NCBI GenBank assembly: GCA_964650525.1
Contig: CAZYUA010000018.1
Location: 1 to 64,000, forward strand
Origin: UBA1413 sp964650525
GTDB taxonomy: Bacteria > Bacteroidota > Bacteroidia > Bacteroidales > Prolixibacteraceae
Direction: 5' to 3'
Length of the DNA: 64,000 nucleotides
Below are positions 16,690 through 25,225 of the stretch, in pieces. A program made the translations under genes and the position numbers. Each line of letters starts with the position of its first letter. Positions within the stretch are counted from its first letter, which is position 1. Below the pieces are notes generated by a model, which saw nothing but the letters and a program-made list of their open reading frames with translations, did not search any database and was not told the DNA's origin.

Positions 16690-18114
16690 TCAGGTGAGAT
16701 CGCGGTGGTGCACGATGACATTGACAGGAAAATTTTCCTGCAGGAACTCAGCCATCTTGATAGCGGCAAAAACCGAACGATGACGCCCGCCGGTGCATCC
16801 AAAATTTACAGCCAAATGAGTGAAACCCCTCTCTATGTATTTCTTAACCGACTGTCTGATCAGGCTGGTGACAAGCCTTAAAAAAGCTGGCATCTCGGAT
16901 TTGTCTTCCAGGAAATGGGCTACCTCTTCATCTCTGCCGGTGAGTAATTTAAATTCAGGGTATTTCCCGGGATTGTGAATCGCCCTGCAGTCGAAAACAA
17001 AACCACCCCCATTGCCCGAAGGATCTTCCGGGATACCCTTTTTATAAGAAAAGCTGGTAACGCGGACTGTAAGATTGTGCTTGCTTTGTCCAATAGACCG
17101 CAGGAAAGGGGAGTGTGATACCAACTCCAGTACCTTTACCAGTTCGGGAAGTTCCACCGGCAGGTCCAGTTTTTTCAACAAGCGGTCGAGATTATCCAGT
17201 GCATAGGGTATGCTTTTCAGAAAATGTTCTTTCTTCTCATAGAAACCCCTGAACCCATAAGCCCCCATTGCCTGCATAATGCGAATGAGCACAAATCCCT
17301 TGTAGAAGCGAAGAAATTCGTACCTGTCCACGGGCATGATCTTTTCCAGCTCATCCAGGTAAAACTCAAAAAGCTCCTCCCTGACCGGTGGAGGGATGTC
17401 GGCCTTTCCGTCGTATAATAAGGAGGCCAGGTCGTACTGGAGAGCCCCCTTTCTTCCTCCCTGGTAATCGATGAAAAAGACCTTACCGTCCCGGAGCATG
17501 ACATTGCGGGACTGAAAATCACGATACATGAAGTGGTTACTGTCTGCGCTGAGCAGGTATTCCGTGAACTTCTCAAAATCGTCCTCCAACAGTTGCTCAT
17601 CAAATGGTATCCGAGCCAGCTTCAGAAAATAGTATTTGAAATAGCTGAGGTCCCACATCATGGATTGCTTATCGAAAGCATCGCGGGGGTAGCAAACCGA
17701 ATAATCGACGGTGCGGCCAGCTGTTACCTGGATCATGGGCAACAGAGCAAGCACCTTTTTGTATTCTTCGGTGATGGTGCGGGAGAAACCTTCATTGAGC
17801 CGCACTCTGCCCAGAAAATCAAAAAGGGTAACCGAGCCGAGATCCTCCTGGAGATAAAGGGTTCCATCAGCAGATACGGCCAGGATCTCAGGCACCGGGA
17901 GACCATACTTTCTGAAATGTCTTGAAAAAGCAATGAAAGCCGCGTTTTCGCGGATATCGGCATTAAAGGTACCAATGGCAGAAAAGGTCCCGGTCTTCAG
18001 CCTGCAATATTCCCGGTAAGAACCCGACTGGGGAAGGATTTCGAACGATCCGGCAGCCTGACCGGCGAAATCATGGAAAAGCTCCAGTAATTTATTCTTG
18101 GTAGTGAGTTCCAA
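16690..18114 (-). CDS. Sugar kinase (APH/AmgK-like) fused to a RapZ C-terminal domain
   Basis: A 474-residue two-domain protein. Residues 1 to about 325 are an aminoglycoside-phosphotransferase-fold kinase: the catalytic loop HFMYRDFQSRNVM (HxD-type, with YRDFQxRN) and the metal-binding FFIDYQGGRKGALQYDLASLLYD match the AmgK-like group that phosphorylates MurNAc/GlcNAc at C1. Residues of about 350-474 match the C-terminal domain of RapZ (VTSFSYKKGIP; FDCRAIHNPGKY; NFGCTGGRHRSVFAA; VIVHHRDL), which in E. coli binds glucosamine-6-phosphate. The RapZ N-terminal P-loop NTPase is absent. I infer an amino-sugar kinase with a built-in amino-sugar-phosphate sensor. The usual MurU-like nucleotidyltransferase partner is not adjacent here. 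Confidence 0.88.
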   Translation of the reverse strand: MELTTKNKLLELFHDFAGQAAGSFEILPQSGSYREYCRLKTGTFSAIGTFNADIRENAAFIAFSRHFRKYGLPVPEILAVSADGTLYLQEDLGSVTLFDFLGRVRLNEGFSRTITEEYKKVLALLPMIQVTAGRTVDYSVCYPRDAFDKQSMMWDLSYFKYYFLKLARIPFDEQLLEDDFEKFTEYLLSADSNHFMYRDFQSRNVMLRDGKVFFIDYQGGRKGALQYDLASLLYDGKADIPPPVREELFEFYLDELEKIMPVDRYEFLRFYKGFVLIRIMQAMGAYGFRGFYEKKEHFLKSIPYALDNLDRLLKKLDLPVELPELVKVLELVSHSPFLRSIGQSKHNLTVRVTSFSYKKGIPEDPSGNGGGFVFDCRAIHNPGKYPEFKLLTGRDEEVAHFLEDKSEMPAFLRLVTSLIRQSVKKYIERGFTHLAVNFGCTGGRHRSVFAAIKMAEFLQENFPVNVIVHHRDLT

Positions 18115-18173
18115 CAGGAGTTATTTTAAAAAGTTAAACGTATTTTTATGGTTCACGGGTAATGGCATGACGT

Positions 18174-18896
18174 ATGAAACGAAATTCATCCAAAATTATT
18201 CAATTTTTCCGATTCCTGCGGAATATGATGGTGGTGCCGGGATTTTTCTTTATGGGTTGCCTGATATTGTCGTTTACAACACTTCCCTTTTGGGGGGTTC
18301 ACTGGCTGGGCACCAGTTTATCAAAGCTCGAAGGCATACCGGGGGAAATTATTTTGCTAGGTGGCAGCGGCATGCCCAGCGAATCGAACCTCATGCGCAG
18401 CTGGTTTGCCGCCTCGGCAGCAGCGGCTCTTCCCGCAAGCAGAATATGGATCGTTATGCCAGGCGATACTGCCGACTGTCGCAGCACTCCGGCCGTCATT
18501 CGCAAAGAATTGACATACAGGGGTGTCGATCCGACAAGAACCCGTTATGTCACAGAGGGTGCAAATACCCGTCAGCAAGCTCTCTGCTGTGCATTGGCCA
18601 TGGAAACCTCCCGGCCAGTCCTGCTGGTGACCTCGCCGGAGAATATGCGGAGAACCATCCTGTGTTTCAGGAAAGCTGGATTTTCCGCCGTCAATGCCCT
18701 GCCGGCATTTGAAAATGCCGCGGAAGCTGATTTCCGTTTTAACGACGACGATTTGGAAGGCAAACCTTCCCTCTTGCCGGATGTAGGAAAGAACCTGCAG
18801 GTCCGGTACCAGTTCTGGAACCATCTGAAATACGAAATTCTGATTGCCCGCGAGCTGGCTGCCCTTGGTTACTATAAGCTCCGTGGCTGGATCTGA
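18174..18896 (+). CDS. YdcF/DUF218-family membrane protein
   Basis: A 240-residue protein with one or two N-terminal hydrophobic segments (MMVVPGFFFMGCLILSF) and a DUF218 domain. The domain starts at EIILLGGSGMPSESNLMRSW and includes VTEGANTRQQAL, a typical Glu-Gly-x-x-Thr motif, and LLVTSPENMRRTILCFRKAGF. Family members (E. coli YdcF, SanA, ElyC) act at the cell envelope, some in peptidoglycan or lipid-carrier metabolism; YdcF itself binds SAM. The specific role here cannot be told. It is divergent from the kinase-RapZ gene across about 60 bases and ends 61 bases from the convergent M48 protease. Confidence 0.8.
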   Translation: MKRNSSKIIQFFRFLRNMMVVPGFFFMGCLILSFTTLPFWGVHWLGTSLSKLEGIPGEIILLGGSGMPSESNLMRSWFAASAAAALPASRIWIVMPGDTADCRSTPAVIRKELTYRGVDPTRTRYVTEGANTRQQALCCALAMETSRPVLLVTSPENMRRTILCFRKAGFSAVNALPAFENAAEADFRFNDDDLEGKPSLLPDVGKNLQVRYQFWNHLKYEILIARELAALGYYKLRGWI

Positions 18897-18957
18897 CCTA
18901 TAAGGTTCCCCGGGCAGGCCGCTGGTGGCCCGGAAGGACCTGCCGGCATTTCCCGGA

Positions 18958-20424
18958 TTATTGGCCAATAACTTTAATCAGCTTGCCAGCTTGCACCTGA
19001 GCATTGAGTTCCAGGTTGTTGAGCAACGCAACCTCTTCCAACTTATCCTGAGGAACATTGTAGTAACTCAGCGCATTCGCCAGTGTACTGCTGCGCTGCA
19101 CTTTCTTAACCAGTAGTTTTGTAGGTTTCACATTCAGTTTGGATGCGTCGGTCAACACCGAAAAATTCGCCATCGGAGATTGCAACTGACTATAATATGC
19201 ATTGAAGTCGTTTTCTGCTGATACCCCGTGGAAGACATAATAAGTGCCGTTGTAATCGATAAAGTACGACAACACCAGGTTGGAAATCTGCGTACCGGTC
19301 GACTGGTCCTGTCCCGACTGCCTGGAAACGGTAATAACTGCCGGCATACCGTTAACCGTTGACGATTTGTTCTCCTGGAGCGTGAGTCCCAAACCTTCGA
19401 GCGTAGCCTTAGCAGCCGCCGCCAGCGATTCGCCGGAGGTCATCGTAAAAATGACCAGCGCTTTGCCATCACTGGGAGCCATACTCACCTGGAACGGAGA
19501 GTTCTGCAATTGCCATCCTGCCGGAAATACAAACTTGAATTTCAACTCGGGATGATAAAAAATATTACCTTCCACAAATCCCTGTCGAGGGTCTTCACCG
19601 TATATGATCCCGTCAATCATCTGAAGATAGCTGTCCCCATTTACCTTCCAGTTGGGATAGCTAAGAGCTTGCTGCCATTCGCTGGCCTGCTGGTTTACTG
19701 AATTGTAACGGTCACCGGGATCGGGATGGGTTGAGAGAAACGTGGGAACCCCACCCTCTTCTTCTGAGAGGCTCATCTTGTTGAGCACCTGGAAAAAATC
19801 GGCCATCTTATGGGCGTCGTAACCTACCTTTGACAAGTATTCCACCCCCAATCTGTCTGCTTCCCGTTCATTGTCCCGGCTGAATTTCAGAAACAGTAAC
19901 TGCATTCCCTGATAGGCGTACTGAGCTACCTGGGCGAATTTTTCGGAGGCAATCATCCCGCCGATCAGCAATAGCTGCCCTATCTGCTGCTTGGTCTGCT
20001 GACTGGCGGAATGGCGCGCGGTAATGTGGCCCATTTCATGACCCACCACTCCGATCAGCTCAGCCTCGTTGGTGAACTGCGCAAGGATTCCGCGCGTCAG
20101 GTATATGTAGCCTCCCGGTACGGCAAAGGCATTCACGACCGGCGTATCCAGAATCTTCAGATGGTATTCCAGTTTGGGACGATGAGAAATGGTACCCATC
20201 TCTGTGCCTACACCCTGGATAAATTTTAACAACGCATCATTCTTGTATTCACCAAATGTGGCGAGAACCTGAGGATCGTACTCTGCCCCCAGAGAGACTT
20301 CCTGCGCTTCCGACATAAGCATCAGCTGCTTCTTCCCGGTGACAGGATTGACCGCACAGGACGGAATCAACACCAGAATGGCCAGCAAAAGAATAGCATG
20401 AAAGGTTGCATTCAATTTCTTCAT
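18958..20424 (-). CDS. M48-family metalloprotease lipoprotein
   Basis: I start at ATG 20424 (MKKLNATFHAILLLAILVLIPSCAV), giving 488 residues with a signal peptide and lipobox (LIPSC, Cys near 22). The zinc site is HEMGHITARHSA, with the third ligand in NEREADRLGVEYL, as in BepA/Oma1-type periplasmic M48 proteases that handle outer-membrane protein quality control. The C-terminal region of about 50 residues (VKKVQRSSTLANALSYYNV to VQAGKLIKVIG) looks LysM-like and may bind peptidoglycan. The middle region resembles the non-peptidase extension seen in Bacteroidota members. It is divergent from the degenerate serine hydrolase gene. Confidence 0.93.
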   Translation of the reverse strand: MKKLNATFHAILLLAILVLIPSCAVNPVTGKKQLMLMSEAQEVSLGAEYDPQVLATFGEYKNDALLKFIQGVGTEMGTISHRPKLEYHLKILDTPVVNAFAVPGGYIYLTRGILAQFTNEAELIGVVGHEMGHITARHSASQQTKQQIGQLLLIGGMIASEKFAQVAQYAYQGMQLLFLKFSRDNEREADRLGVEYLSKVGYDAHKMADFFQVLNKMSLSEEEGGVPTFLSTHPDPGDRYNSVNQQASEWQQALSYPNWKVNGDSYLQMIDGIIYGEDPRQGFVEGNIFYHPELKFKFVFPAGWQLQNSPFQVSMAPSDGKALVIFTMTSGESLAAAAKATLEGLGLTLQENKSSTVNGMPAVITVSRQSGQDQSTGTQISNLVLSYFIDYNGTYYVFHGVSAENDFNAYYSQLQSPMANFSVLTDASKLNVKPTKLLVKKVQRSSTLANALSYYNVPQDKLEEVALLNNLELNAQVQAGKLIKVIGQ

Positions 20425-20469
20425 TGGAAAAGCTTTAAATTTGAAAACGAAATACAAACCGTGAAATTA

Positions 20470-20477
20470 CAAATTTA
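20470..20477 (-). promoter_or_regulatory. Bacteroidota -7 box for the M48 protease
   Basis: On the minus strand the bases read TAAATTTG, an exact TAnnTTTG match, 46 bases before the ATG at 20424. The expected leader is about 40 nt. Confidence 0.45.
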
Positions 20478-20610
20478 TTCACTCGGTAAACCATTCTAAA
20501 CAGGTCGATTTCTTGTGAACGATTGGTGCAATGGCATTCTGATGCAGTAAGTATTTGTTGTATTGCACAAAAAGGAACCGGGCCACTTTAGGGATTTGAG
20601 ACCGGATTAT

Positions 20611-20618
20611 TATTTTTG
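20611..20618 (+). promoter_or_regulatory. Bacteroidota -7 box for the serine-hydrolase-like lipoprotein
   Basis: TATTTTTG, an exact TAnnTTTG match, 35 bases upstream of the ATG at 20653. A TTTG lies upstream at 20595-20598 but is closer than the usual -33 spacing. Confidence 0.45.
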
Positions 20619-20652
20619 CCATTCATAAAAGCAACATTTTAATCCTAAAGCT

Positions 20653-21852
20653 ATGAAAAAATGGGTTTTCATTTCGATTTTGCCTGTTATCCTGATCTCA
20701 TCAGCAGGATGTCGCCGTCAAAATCGGGACCTCATTTATTACAACCGTGCCTATTTGAACGTTATTAAAGACGCTCGTGAGGAAGCCTTTTTCTTCCTGG
20801 CCCGGAATTTTGTTCCCGGAAGTTCAATTGCTCTCTCTGTTGATGGGAAACTGGTTTGGTCGGAAGGCATGGGACAAGCAAGCACAGACCTGGAAGTACC
20901 GGCCACACGGTCCACAAAATACCGCATCGGACAGGTAACTCAGGTCCTGACCTCCCTATGTTACCACCAAATGGCCGAAGCAGGTATCCTGAACCCTGAT
21001 TCCTCCGTCAGAAAATATGTTCCCCGATTTCCGGAAAAGAACTACCCGCTGCTCCTCCACCACCTTGCAGACCAGACCTCCGGCATCAGACCTGCCACGG
21101 AAATTGAACTCTTCCGAAGTGGGTTCAACATCTCCCTGGAAGAGGGATTGCAGCTTTTTTACGGTGATACCCTTCTGTTTCCTCCCGGAATGTACCAGTA
21201 TCCAAGCCATTTCAACTATAACCTGCTGGGGGCAGTGATGGAAGGCGTGGCCGGAGAAAGTTTTCCCAAAGTGATAAAACGGTGGGTTACCGACACCCTG
21301 GGGATGGATCAGACCGTACACGACAGTCCCTTTATCACCATTAAAAACCGAAGTAATTTTTATGATCTTAACCTGGTTGCTCAGGTCATCCATGCACCAA
21401 CCACAGATTTGCGGTCACGGATGCCCTCCGACGGTTACCTGTCTACTGCCGAGGACCTGATCATCCTGGGAAATGCACTTCTGAGCTCACCCGAACTCAG
21501 CGAATCGGTTAAACAGAAAATGTTCACCCTGCCCGACATTAGAGGAGAATATCCCCCCCGATGGGGAAACGGATTCCTTTTTCTGGATGATGAGGGTGAA
21601 AGGAAAATTTACCTGAGCCGGGGAATGACAAAGGGAAGCGGAGCCATGTTGATCATTGATCCGGAAACCCGGATTGTCCTCGCCTGGCTGATAAACCTCA
21701 ACGACTCCGGTGAAGAATTGCCGGGATTAAAAATATTCAACATGTTCAGGGATTTTAAAGCAGGCCGTTACAAAAAAGGGGAAACTCCCGGAAGGTATGC
21801 CAGAAAGCAGTTACCCCCCTCACCAGGACCAAATCCCACAGAATCACAGTGA
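20653..21852 (+). CDS. Beta-lactamase-fold (class C/S12-like) lipoprotein, catalytic residues lost
   Basis: A 399-residue protein with a lipoprotein signal (ILISSAGC, Cys20) and the fold of class C beta-lactamase/esterase proteins: SIALSVDGKLVWSEGMGQAS, then KYRIGQVTQVLT, then MAEAGILNPDSSVRKYVPRFPEKN. The nucleophile motif SxxK should be at the IGSxxK position; here it reads Q94-V-T-Q97, so both the Ser and the Lys are missing. The YxN motif region (PSHFNYNLLGAVMEG) and the HxG/KTG region (SRGMTKGSGAML) are also non-canonical. It is probably a pseudo-enzyme, perhaps a binding protein for peptidoglycan or another ligand at the outer membrane. The C-terminus is Pro-rich. It is not expected to give beta-lactam resistance. 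Confidence 0.82.
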   Translation: MKKWVFISILPVILISSAGCRRQNRDLIYYNRAYLNVIKDAREEAFFFLARNFVPGSSIALSVDGKLVWSEGMGQASTDLEVPATRSTKYRIGQVTQVLTSLCYHQMAEAGILNPDSSVRKYVPRFPEKNYPLLLHHLADQTSGIRPATEIELFRSGFNISLEEGLQLFYGDTLLFPPGMYQYPSHFNYNLLGAVMEGVAGESFPKVIKRWVTDTLGMDQTVHDSPFITIKNRSNFYDLNLVAQVIHAPTTDLRSRMPSDGYLSTAEDLIILGNALLSSPELSESVKQKMFTLPDIRGEYPPRWGNGFLFLDDEGERKIYLSRGMTKGSGAMLIIDPETRIVLAWLINLNDSGEELPGLKIFNMFRDFKAGRYKKGETPGRYARKQLPPSPGPNPTESQ

Positions 21853-21964
21853 TAAACCCAGAGGCAAGCTTTCGTCCCATATTCTGCCGTAACTTGCAGG
21901 GTATTATGCCCCCCGGCTAGCCGGGATTGTTCGAATGGCAGCAAGTGGCCGGATAATCGCAAAG

Positions 21965-21999
21965 AAAATCCCGCACCGGTTGACCCGGTGCGGGATTTT
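21965..21999. terminator. Bidirectional intrinsic terminator
   Basis: A perfect 15-bp inverted repeat, AAAATCCCGCACCGG and its complement, around a 5-nt loop. The A/T ends give a T-tract on both strands. It sits between the convergent lipoprotein gene (stop 21852) and hsp20 (stop 22016), so it can end both transcripts. Confidence 0.85.
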
Positions 22000-22015
22000 A
22001 ATCGATATCCCACGG

Positions 22016-22444
22016 TTATTGGATTTCTATCTGCACCGACGCTTTTTCAACCATCTCTTCCTTTTTGGGAACCACAATTTCCAGGATGCCATCGGTGAAC
22101 GCAGCCGTTATTCCATCGGCATCAACATGCTTTGAAAGAATAAAATCCCTTTCAAAAGGCTGAATCTCAAATTCCCTTCGAAGATATTTTACATCCTCAG
22201 CATAGGCACTGTGTCCTTCTGATTTGATGGTCAGTACATTTTTTTGCACATTGATGGTAATATCCTCCTTCCGGTATCCCGGAACCATCATAGAAATGCG
22301 GAAGTCCTTTCCGGTTTCGGCAATGTTGGACGGGACACAGCCGCAATGGCCGGCTTCACGTGAATCGGTGAAGGCAAAACCGTTGAAAAGGTCATCGACC
22401 AGGCTCTTGTGTAACGGGTTGTTGTAAAATCTGATTGCATTCAT
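22016..22444 (-). CDS. Hsp20/alpha-crystallin small heat-shock protein
   Basis: A 142-residue small heat-shock protein. The alpha-crystallin domain spans about residues 40-130: FRISMMVPGYRKEDITINVQ at its start and AAFTDGILEIVVPKKEE, the conserved A-x-x-x-n-G-v-L motif, near its end. These proteins hold unfolding proteins in the cytoplasm without ATP. The N-terminal arm is short and contains an unusual HCGC. Upstream there is a strong AAGGAGG Shine-Dalgarno, uncommon in this phylum. Confidence 0.95.
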   Translation of the reverse strand: MNAIRFYNNPLHKSLVDDLFNGFAFTDSREAGHCGCVPSNIAETGKDFRISMMVPGYRKEDITINVQKNVLTIKSEGHSAYAEDVKYLRREFEIQPFERDFILSKHVDADGITAAFTDGILEIVVPKKEEMVEKASVQIEIQ

Positions 22445-22450
22445 GATTAT

Positions 22451-22460
22451 TTCCTCCTTT
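22451..22460 (-). promoter_or_regulatory. Strong Shine-Dalgarno before hsp20
   Basis: The minus strand reads AAAAGGAGGAAATAATC before the ATG at 22444, a near-perfect anti-16S match about 8 nt from the start. Most genes in this window lack such a site, as is usual for Bacteroidota, so it may mark high expression. Confidence 0.6.
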
Positions 22461-22656
22461 TAATAATTTACGTTTCTTAGTTCTTCATCAAAAGGTATTC
22501 CTACCCGATAAAATCGTAATTACAGGTCATAATATCCGCTGAATACTGCCAGAGTGGCGCAAAGCAAGGTAGCATGGTGCCACTTTGGCTGAAAATTCTG
22601 CATTTTGGATTAGGAGAGATGTAAATGGGATAGGCTGGCAATCCCGGATATATTCG

Positions 22657-22664
22657 TATTTTTG
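22657..22664 (+). promoter_or_regulatory. Bacteroidota -7 box for trmD
   Basis: TATTTTTG, an exact TAnnTTTG match, 16 bases before the ATG at 22680. The leader would be about 10 nt. It overlaps the alternative TTG start at 22662, which argues for the ATG. Confidence 0.5.
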
Positions 22665-22679
22665 TTCAAAAGAATCAGG

Positions 22680-23462
22680 ATGCGGATCGATATCATCACG
22701 GTATTACCTGAATTGCTGAGCAGCCCGCTCGGGCATTCAATCGTGAAGAGGGCGCAACAGAAAGGTCTTGTAGAGATCGTGGTCCACGACCTGAGAGAAT
22801 TCACGCACGACCGGCACCGGAAGGTGGATGACTATTCCTTCAGCAAAGGGGCCGGGATGGTGATGAAAGTTCAACCAGTCGAGGAGGCAATCCGTTTTTT
22901 GCAGGGGCAACGGTTATACGACGAAGTGATTTACACATCTCCCGACGGACTTCTTTTCACGCAGCAGGAAGCCAACCGGTTGTCGATGAAGGAGAACCTG
23001 ATTGTATTGTGCGGCCATTACAAAGGGATTGACCACAGGATACGGGAACACCTGGTGACGATGGAGATTTCAATCGGCGACTACGTGCTTTCCGGCGGTG
23101 AACTGGCGGCCGCAGTTATCGTTGACAGCCTGGTCCGGTTGCTTCCCGGAGCTCTGACCGATGCCACTTCTGCCCTCTCCGACTCCTTCCAGGATAATCT
23201 ACTAAGTCCACCTGTCTATACCCGGCCAGCCGACTATAAAGGATGGAAAGTTCCCGGAATTCTGCTCAGCGGCAACGATAAAATGGTGGAAGAATGGAAG
23301 TTGCAACAGTCAATTGAACGGACCCGGAAGTTGCGTCCCGATCTTTTCAGAAAATATGTGGAGGAGGCCGGACCCCTAAAGGCAGAACTACCGTCTGAAA
23401 AAGAAAAGTCAGGTGGCAATAAAGGGTCCCCGCCCGAACGATGTTTGAATCAAGATAAGTAA
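22680..23462 (+). CDS. trmD: tRNA (guanine-37-N1) methyltransferase
   Basis: A SPOUT methyltransferase of 260 residues that makes m1G37 in tRNAs from SAM, preventing +1 frameshifts. The start MRIDIITVLPEL at 22680 fits the family; the TTG at 22662 does not. The deep-knot SAM site is visible: LIVLCGHYKGIDHRIRE and EISIGDYVLSGGELAAAVIVDS, followed by DSF and the YTRPADYKGWKVPGILLSGN region. The last 35 residues or so form a Lys/Glu/Pro-rich tail beyond the usual end. The CPBP protease gene follows 17 nt later on the same strand. Confidence 0.97.
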   Translation: MRIDIITVLPELLSSPLGHSIVKRAQQKGLVEIVVHDLREFTHDRHRKVDDYSFSKGAGMVMKVQPVEEAIRFLQGQRLYDEVIYTSPDGLLFTQQEANRLSMKENLIVLCGHYKGIDHRIREHLVTMEISIGDYVLSGGELAAAVIVDSLVRLLPGALTDATSALSDSFQDNLLSPPVYTRPADYKGWKVPGILLSGNDKMVEEWKLQQSIERTRKLRPDLFRKYVEEAGPLKAELPSEKEKSGGNKGSPPERCLNQDK

Positions 23463-23479
23463 GGCACAACAACCATCCG

Positions 23480-24358
23480 ATGTATAGTAAAGGGAACATC
23501 CATTATCCTACCGTATTGCAGGCCATTCATCTGGTGGTCCTCTACCTCTTTGTCCAGACGGTCATCGATTTTCCGCTTGCCCTGTACGATTACTACAAGG
23601 ATACGGAACTTCTTTATAATCCGGTGAAGAAAATTGTCCTGGGTATAGGTTCCCTTGTGTTTATTTTATGGTATGGCTTTAAACATACGGGGCATCCCCT
23701 GCGCATAGTTTTTCCCCTGAAGCGGTTCCATCCCCTGGTATTTCTGTTACTCCTGCTCTTTTTCCTTGGGGCCCATCCGCTTCTGAACCGGGTGAATGAG
23801 TGGCTTGGACGCCTGTTGCCTCCGCCTGACTGGTTCTGGGAACTGTTCGGGAAAATTTTCGATAACGACTTCGGTTTCTGGGGGGCTTTTCTTAAGGTGG
23901 TGGTGGTAGCTCCCGTTGCGGAGGAGTTGATTTTCAGGGGGGTGATCATGCACGGACTGATGCGCAATTACAAACCCCTGAAGGCTGTTTTTTTATCGGG
24001 ACTCCTGTTTGCCCTCTTCCATCTCAATCCCTGGCAGTTCCCGGCGACCTTTGTCCTGGGGCTCATTCTGGGATGGCTAATGATCCGCACCAAGAACATA
24101 TTGGTTTGTATGGGAGGTCACGCCCTTAACAACCTGGTTGTGCTGCTGTCGGTAACTTTCTTTCAGCAGGTGGAGCTTTTCCCGGTCAAGGATCCTGAGG
24201 GCATCGGCGTAATCCTGGTGAGTCTGGCTCTGGTTGCCGGGTCTGTAGCCCTGATGGTGCCGGTGACGCGGCAACGCGCCAAAGGTACATTCCATCCTGG
24301 GGTCTGCCAAGGGGATTCTTCAGACTCCCAACCAGGAAACGCGGTTCAGAAAACCTAA
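23480..24358 (+). CDS. CPBP-family intramembrane metalloprotease
   Basis: A polytopic membrane protein of 292 residues with the three CAAX-protease/bacteriocin-processing motifs: APVAEELIFRGVIMHGL (EExxxR), FALFHLNPWQFP (FxxxH), and MGGHALNNLVV (HxxxN). About seven or eight membrane segments are expected. The C-terminal 30 residues are hydrophilic. Members cleave substrates inside the membrane; the target here is unknown. It lies between trmD (17 nt) and the DUF456 gene (16 nt), so the three are likely one transcript. Confidence 0.92.
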   Translation: MYSKGNIHYPTVLQAIHLVVLYLFVQTVIDFPLALYDYYKDTELLYNPVKKIVLGIGSLVFILWYGFKHTGHPLRIVFPLKRFHPLVFLLLLLFFLGAHPLLNRVNEWLGRLLPPPDWFWELFGKIFDNDFGFWGAFLKVVVVAPVAEELIFRGVIMHGLMRNYKPLKAVFLSGLLFALFHLNPWQFPATFVLGLILGWLMIRTKNILVCMGGHALNNLVVLLSVTFFQQVELFPVKDPEGIGVILVSLALVAGSVALMVPVTRQRAKGTFHPGVCQGDSSDSQPGNAVQKT

Positions 24359-24374
24359 ATTTATACCTATTCGG

Positions 24375-24854
24375 ATGGAGTATTTTCTGGTTGTTGCTGG
24401 AATCATCCTGCTGGTGGCAGGGATTGCAGGGTGCGTGCTTCCGGGTCTTGCCGGTCCACCGCTGAGTTTTGCAGCCTTATTGCTGCTCCACTTCACGGAG
24501 CGCTACCAGTTTTCGTCGCGCTTATTGATCATCTGGGGTGTTGTAACCCTGGTGGTGACGGCACTCGACTACCTGATCCCCATTTGGGGAGCCAAACAGT
24601 TCGGCGCCAGCAAAAGGGGTATCTGGGGAAGTATTATCGGATTGGTGGTGGGGTTGTTTTTCCCCCCTGTGGGTATCATCCTGGGTCCCTTTGCCGGAGC
24701 TGTTATTGGTGAGTTGACTGCAGGAAAGGAAACGGCCCCTGCCATAAAGGCCGGCTTAGGGTCGTTTGTCGGCCTACTGGCCGGTATTCTCATTAAGCTG
24801 GTGGTTTCAGGATTGATAACCTGGCTATTCCTGGAAAAAATGATTACCGGGTAA
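24375..24854 (+). CDS. DUF456 membrane protein
   Basis: A 159-residue, very hydrophobic protein with four or five membrane segments and Gly-rich loops. It fits DUF456: GCVLPGLAGPPLSFAALLLL at the start, then DYLIPIWGAKQFGASKRGIWGS, and the FFPPVGIILGPFAGAVIGEL motif. The function is unknown across the family. It ends 7 bases from the convergent SUI1 gene. Confidence 0.88.
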   Translation: MEYFLVVAGIILLVAGIAGCVLPGLAGPPLSFAALLLLHFTERYQFSSRLLIIWGVVTLVVTALDYLIPIWGAKQFGASKRGIWGSIIGLVVGLFFPPVGIILGPFAGAVIGELTAGKETAPAIKAGLGSFVGLLAGILIKLVVSGLITWLFLEKMITG

Positions 24855-24861
24855 CCGGAAT

Positions 24862-25206
24862 TCATCCCCCCGAGCGTTTCACTGCATACCCCTTTTCCCG
24901 GAGGAGATCCATAACCTGAACGCACTGATCTCCCTGGATCAGGATCTCCCCCTCTTTTGCGCTGCCCCCTACCCCACAACGGATCTTCAGCCACCGGCCC
25001 AACTCCTCCAAAGCCTGGTTACTTCCCTGAAATCCTCTTACCAGGGTGACAGGTTTTCCCTTCCTCTGCTTCTTGTCGAGCAATACCAGTAATTTCTGTT
25101 TTTCAGGAGGCAGGGTTGCTGTTCCCCCTGAATCTTCTTTCCCGTAGGTATAGGAGGGATTGGTGCTGTAGACCACTCCCTCCCGTTTTTTCCATTCTGA
25201 TGCCAT
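24862..25206 (-). CDS. SUI1/YciH-family translation factor
   Basis: A 114-residue protein whose C-terminal two-thirds is an eIF1/SUI1 domain: KPVTLVRGFQGSNQALEELGRWLK, then RCGVGGSAKEGEILIQGDQ. Eukaryotic eIF1 monitors start-codon choice; the bacterial YciH homologue has been reported to influence initiation under stress, but its role is not settled. The N-terminal 40 residues are low in conservation. It follows tcdA by 19 nt on the same strand. Confidence 0.9.
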   Translation of the reverse strand: MASEWKKREGVVYSTNPSYTYGKEDSGGTATLPPEKQKLLVLLDKKQRKGKPVTLVRGFQGSNQALEELGRWLKIRCGVGGSAKEGEILIQGDQCVQVMDLLREKGYAVKRSGG

Positions 25207-25225
25207 AATACTGCTATTCAGGGTT

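Noticed and set aside
20653..21852. Beta-lactamase resistance gene
   Set aside because: The SxxK motif reads QVTQ and the other two motifs are non-canonical, so hydrolysis is not expected.
22500..22600. Sigma-54-like promoter before hsp20
   Set aside because: A TGGCAC is present on the minus strand but no GC at the required spacing.
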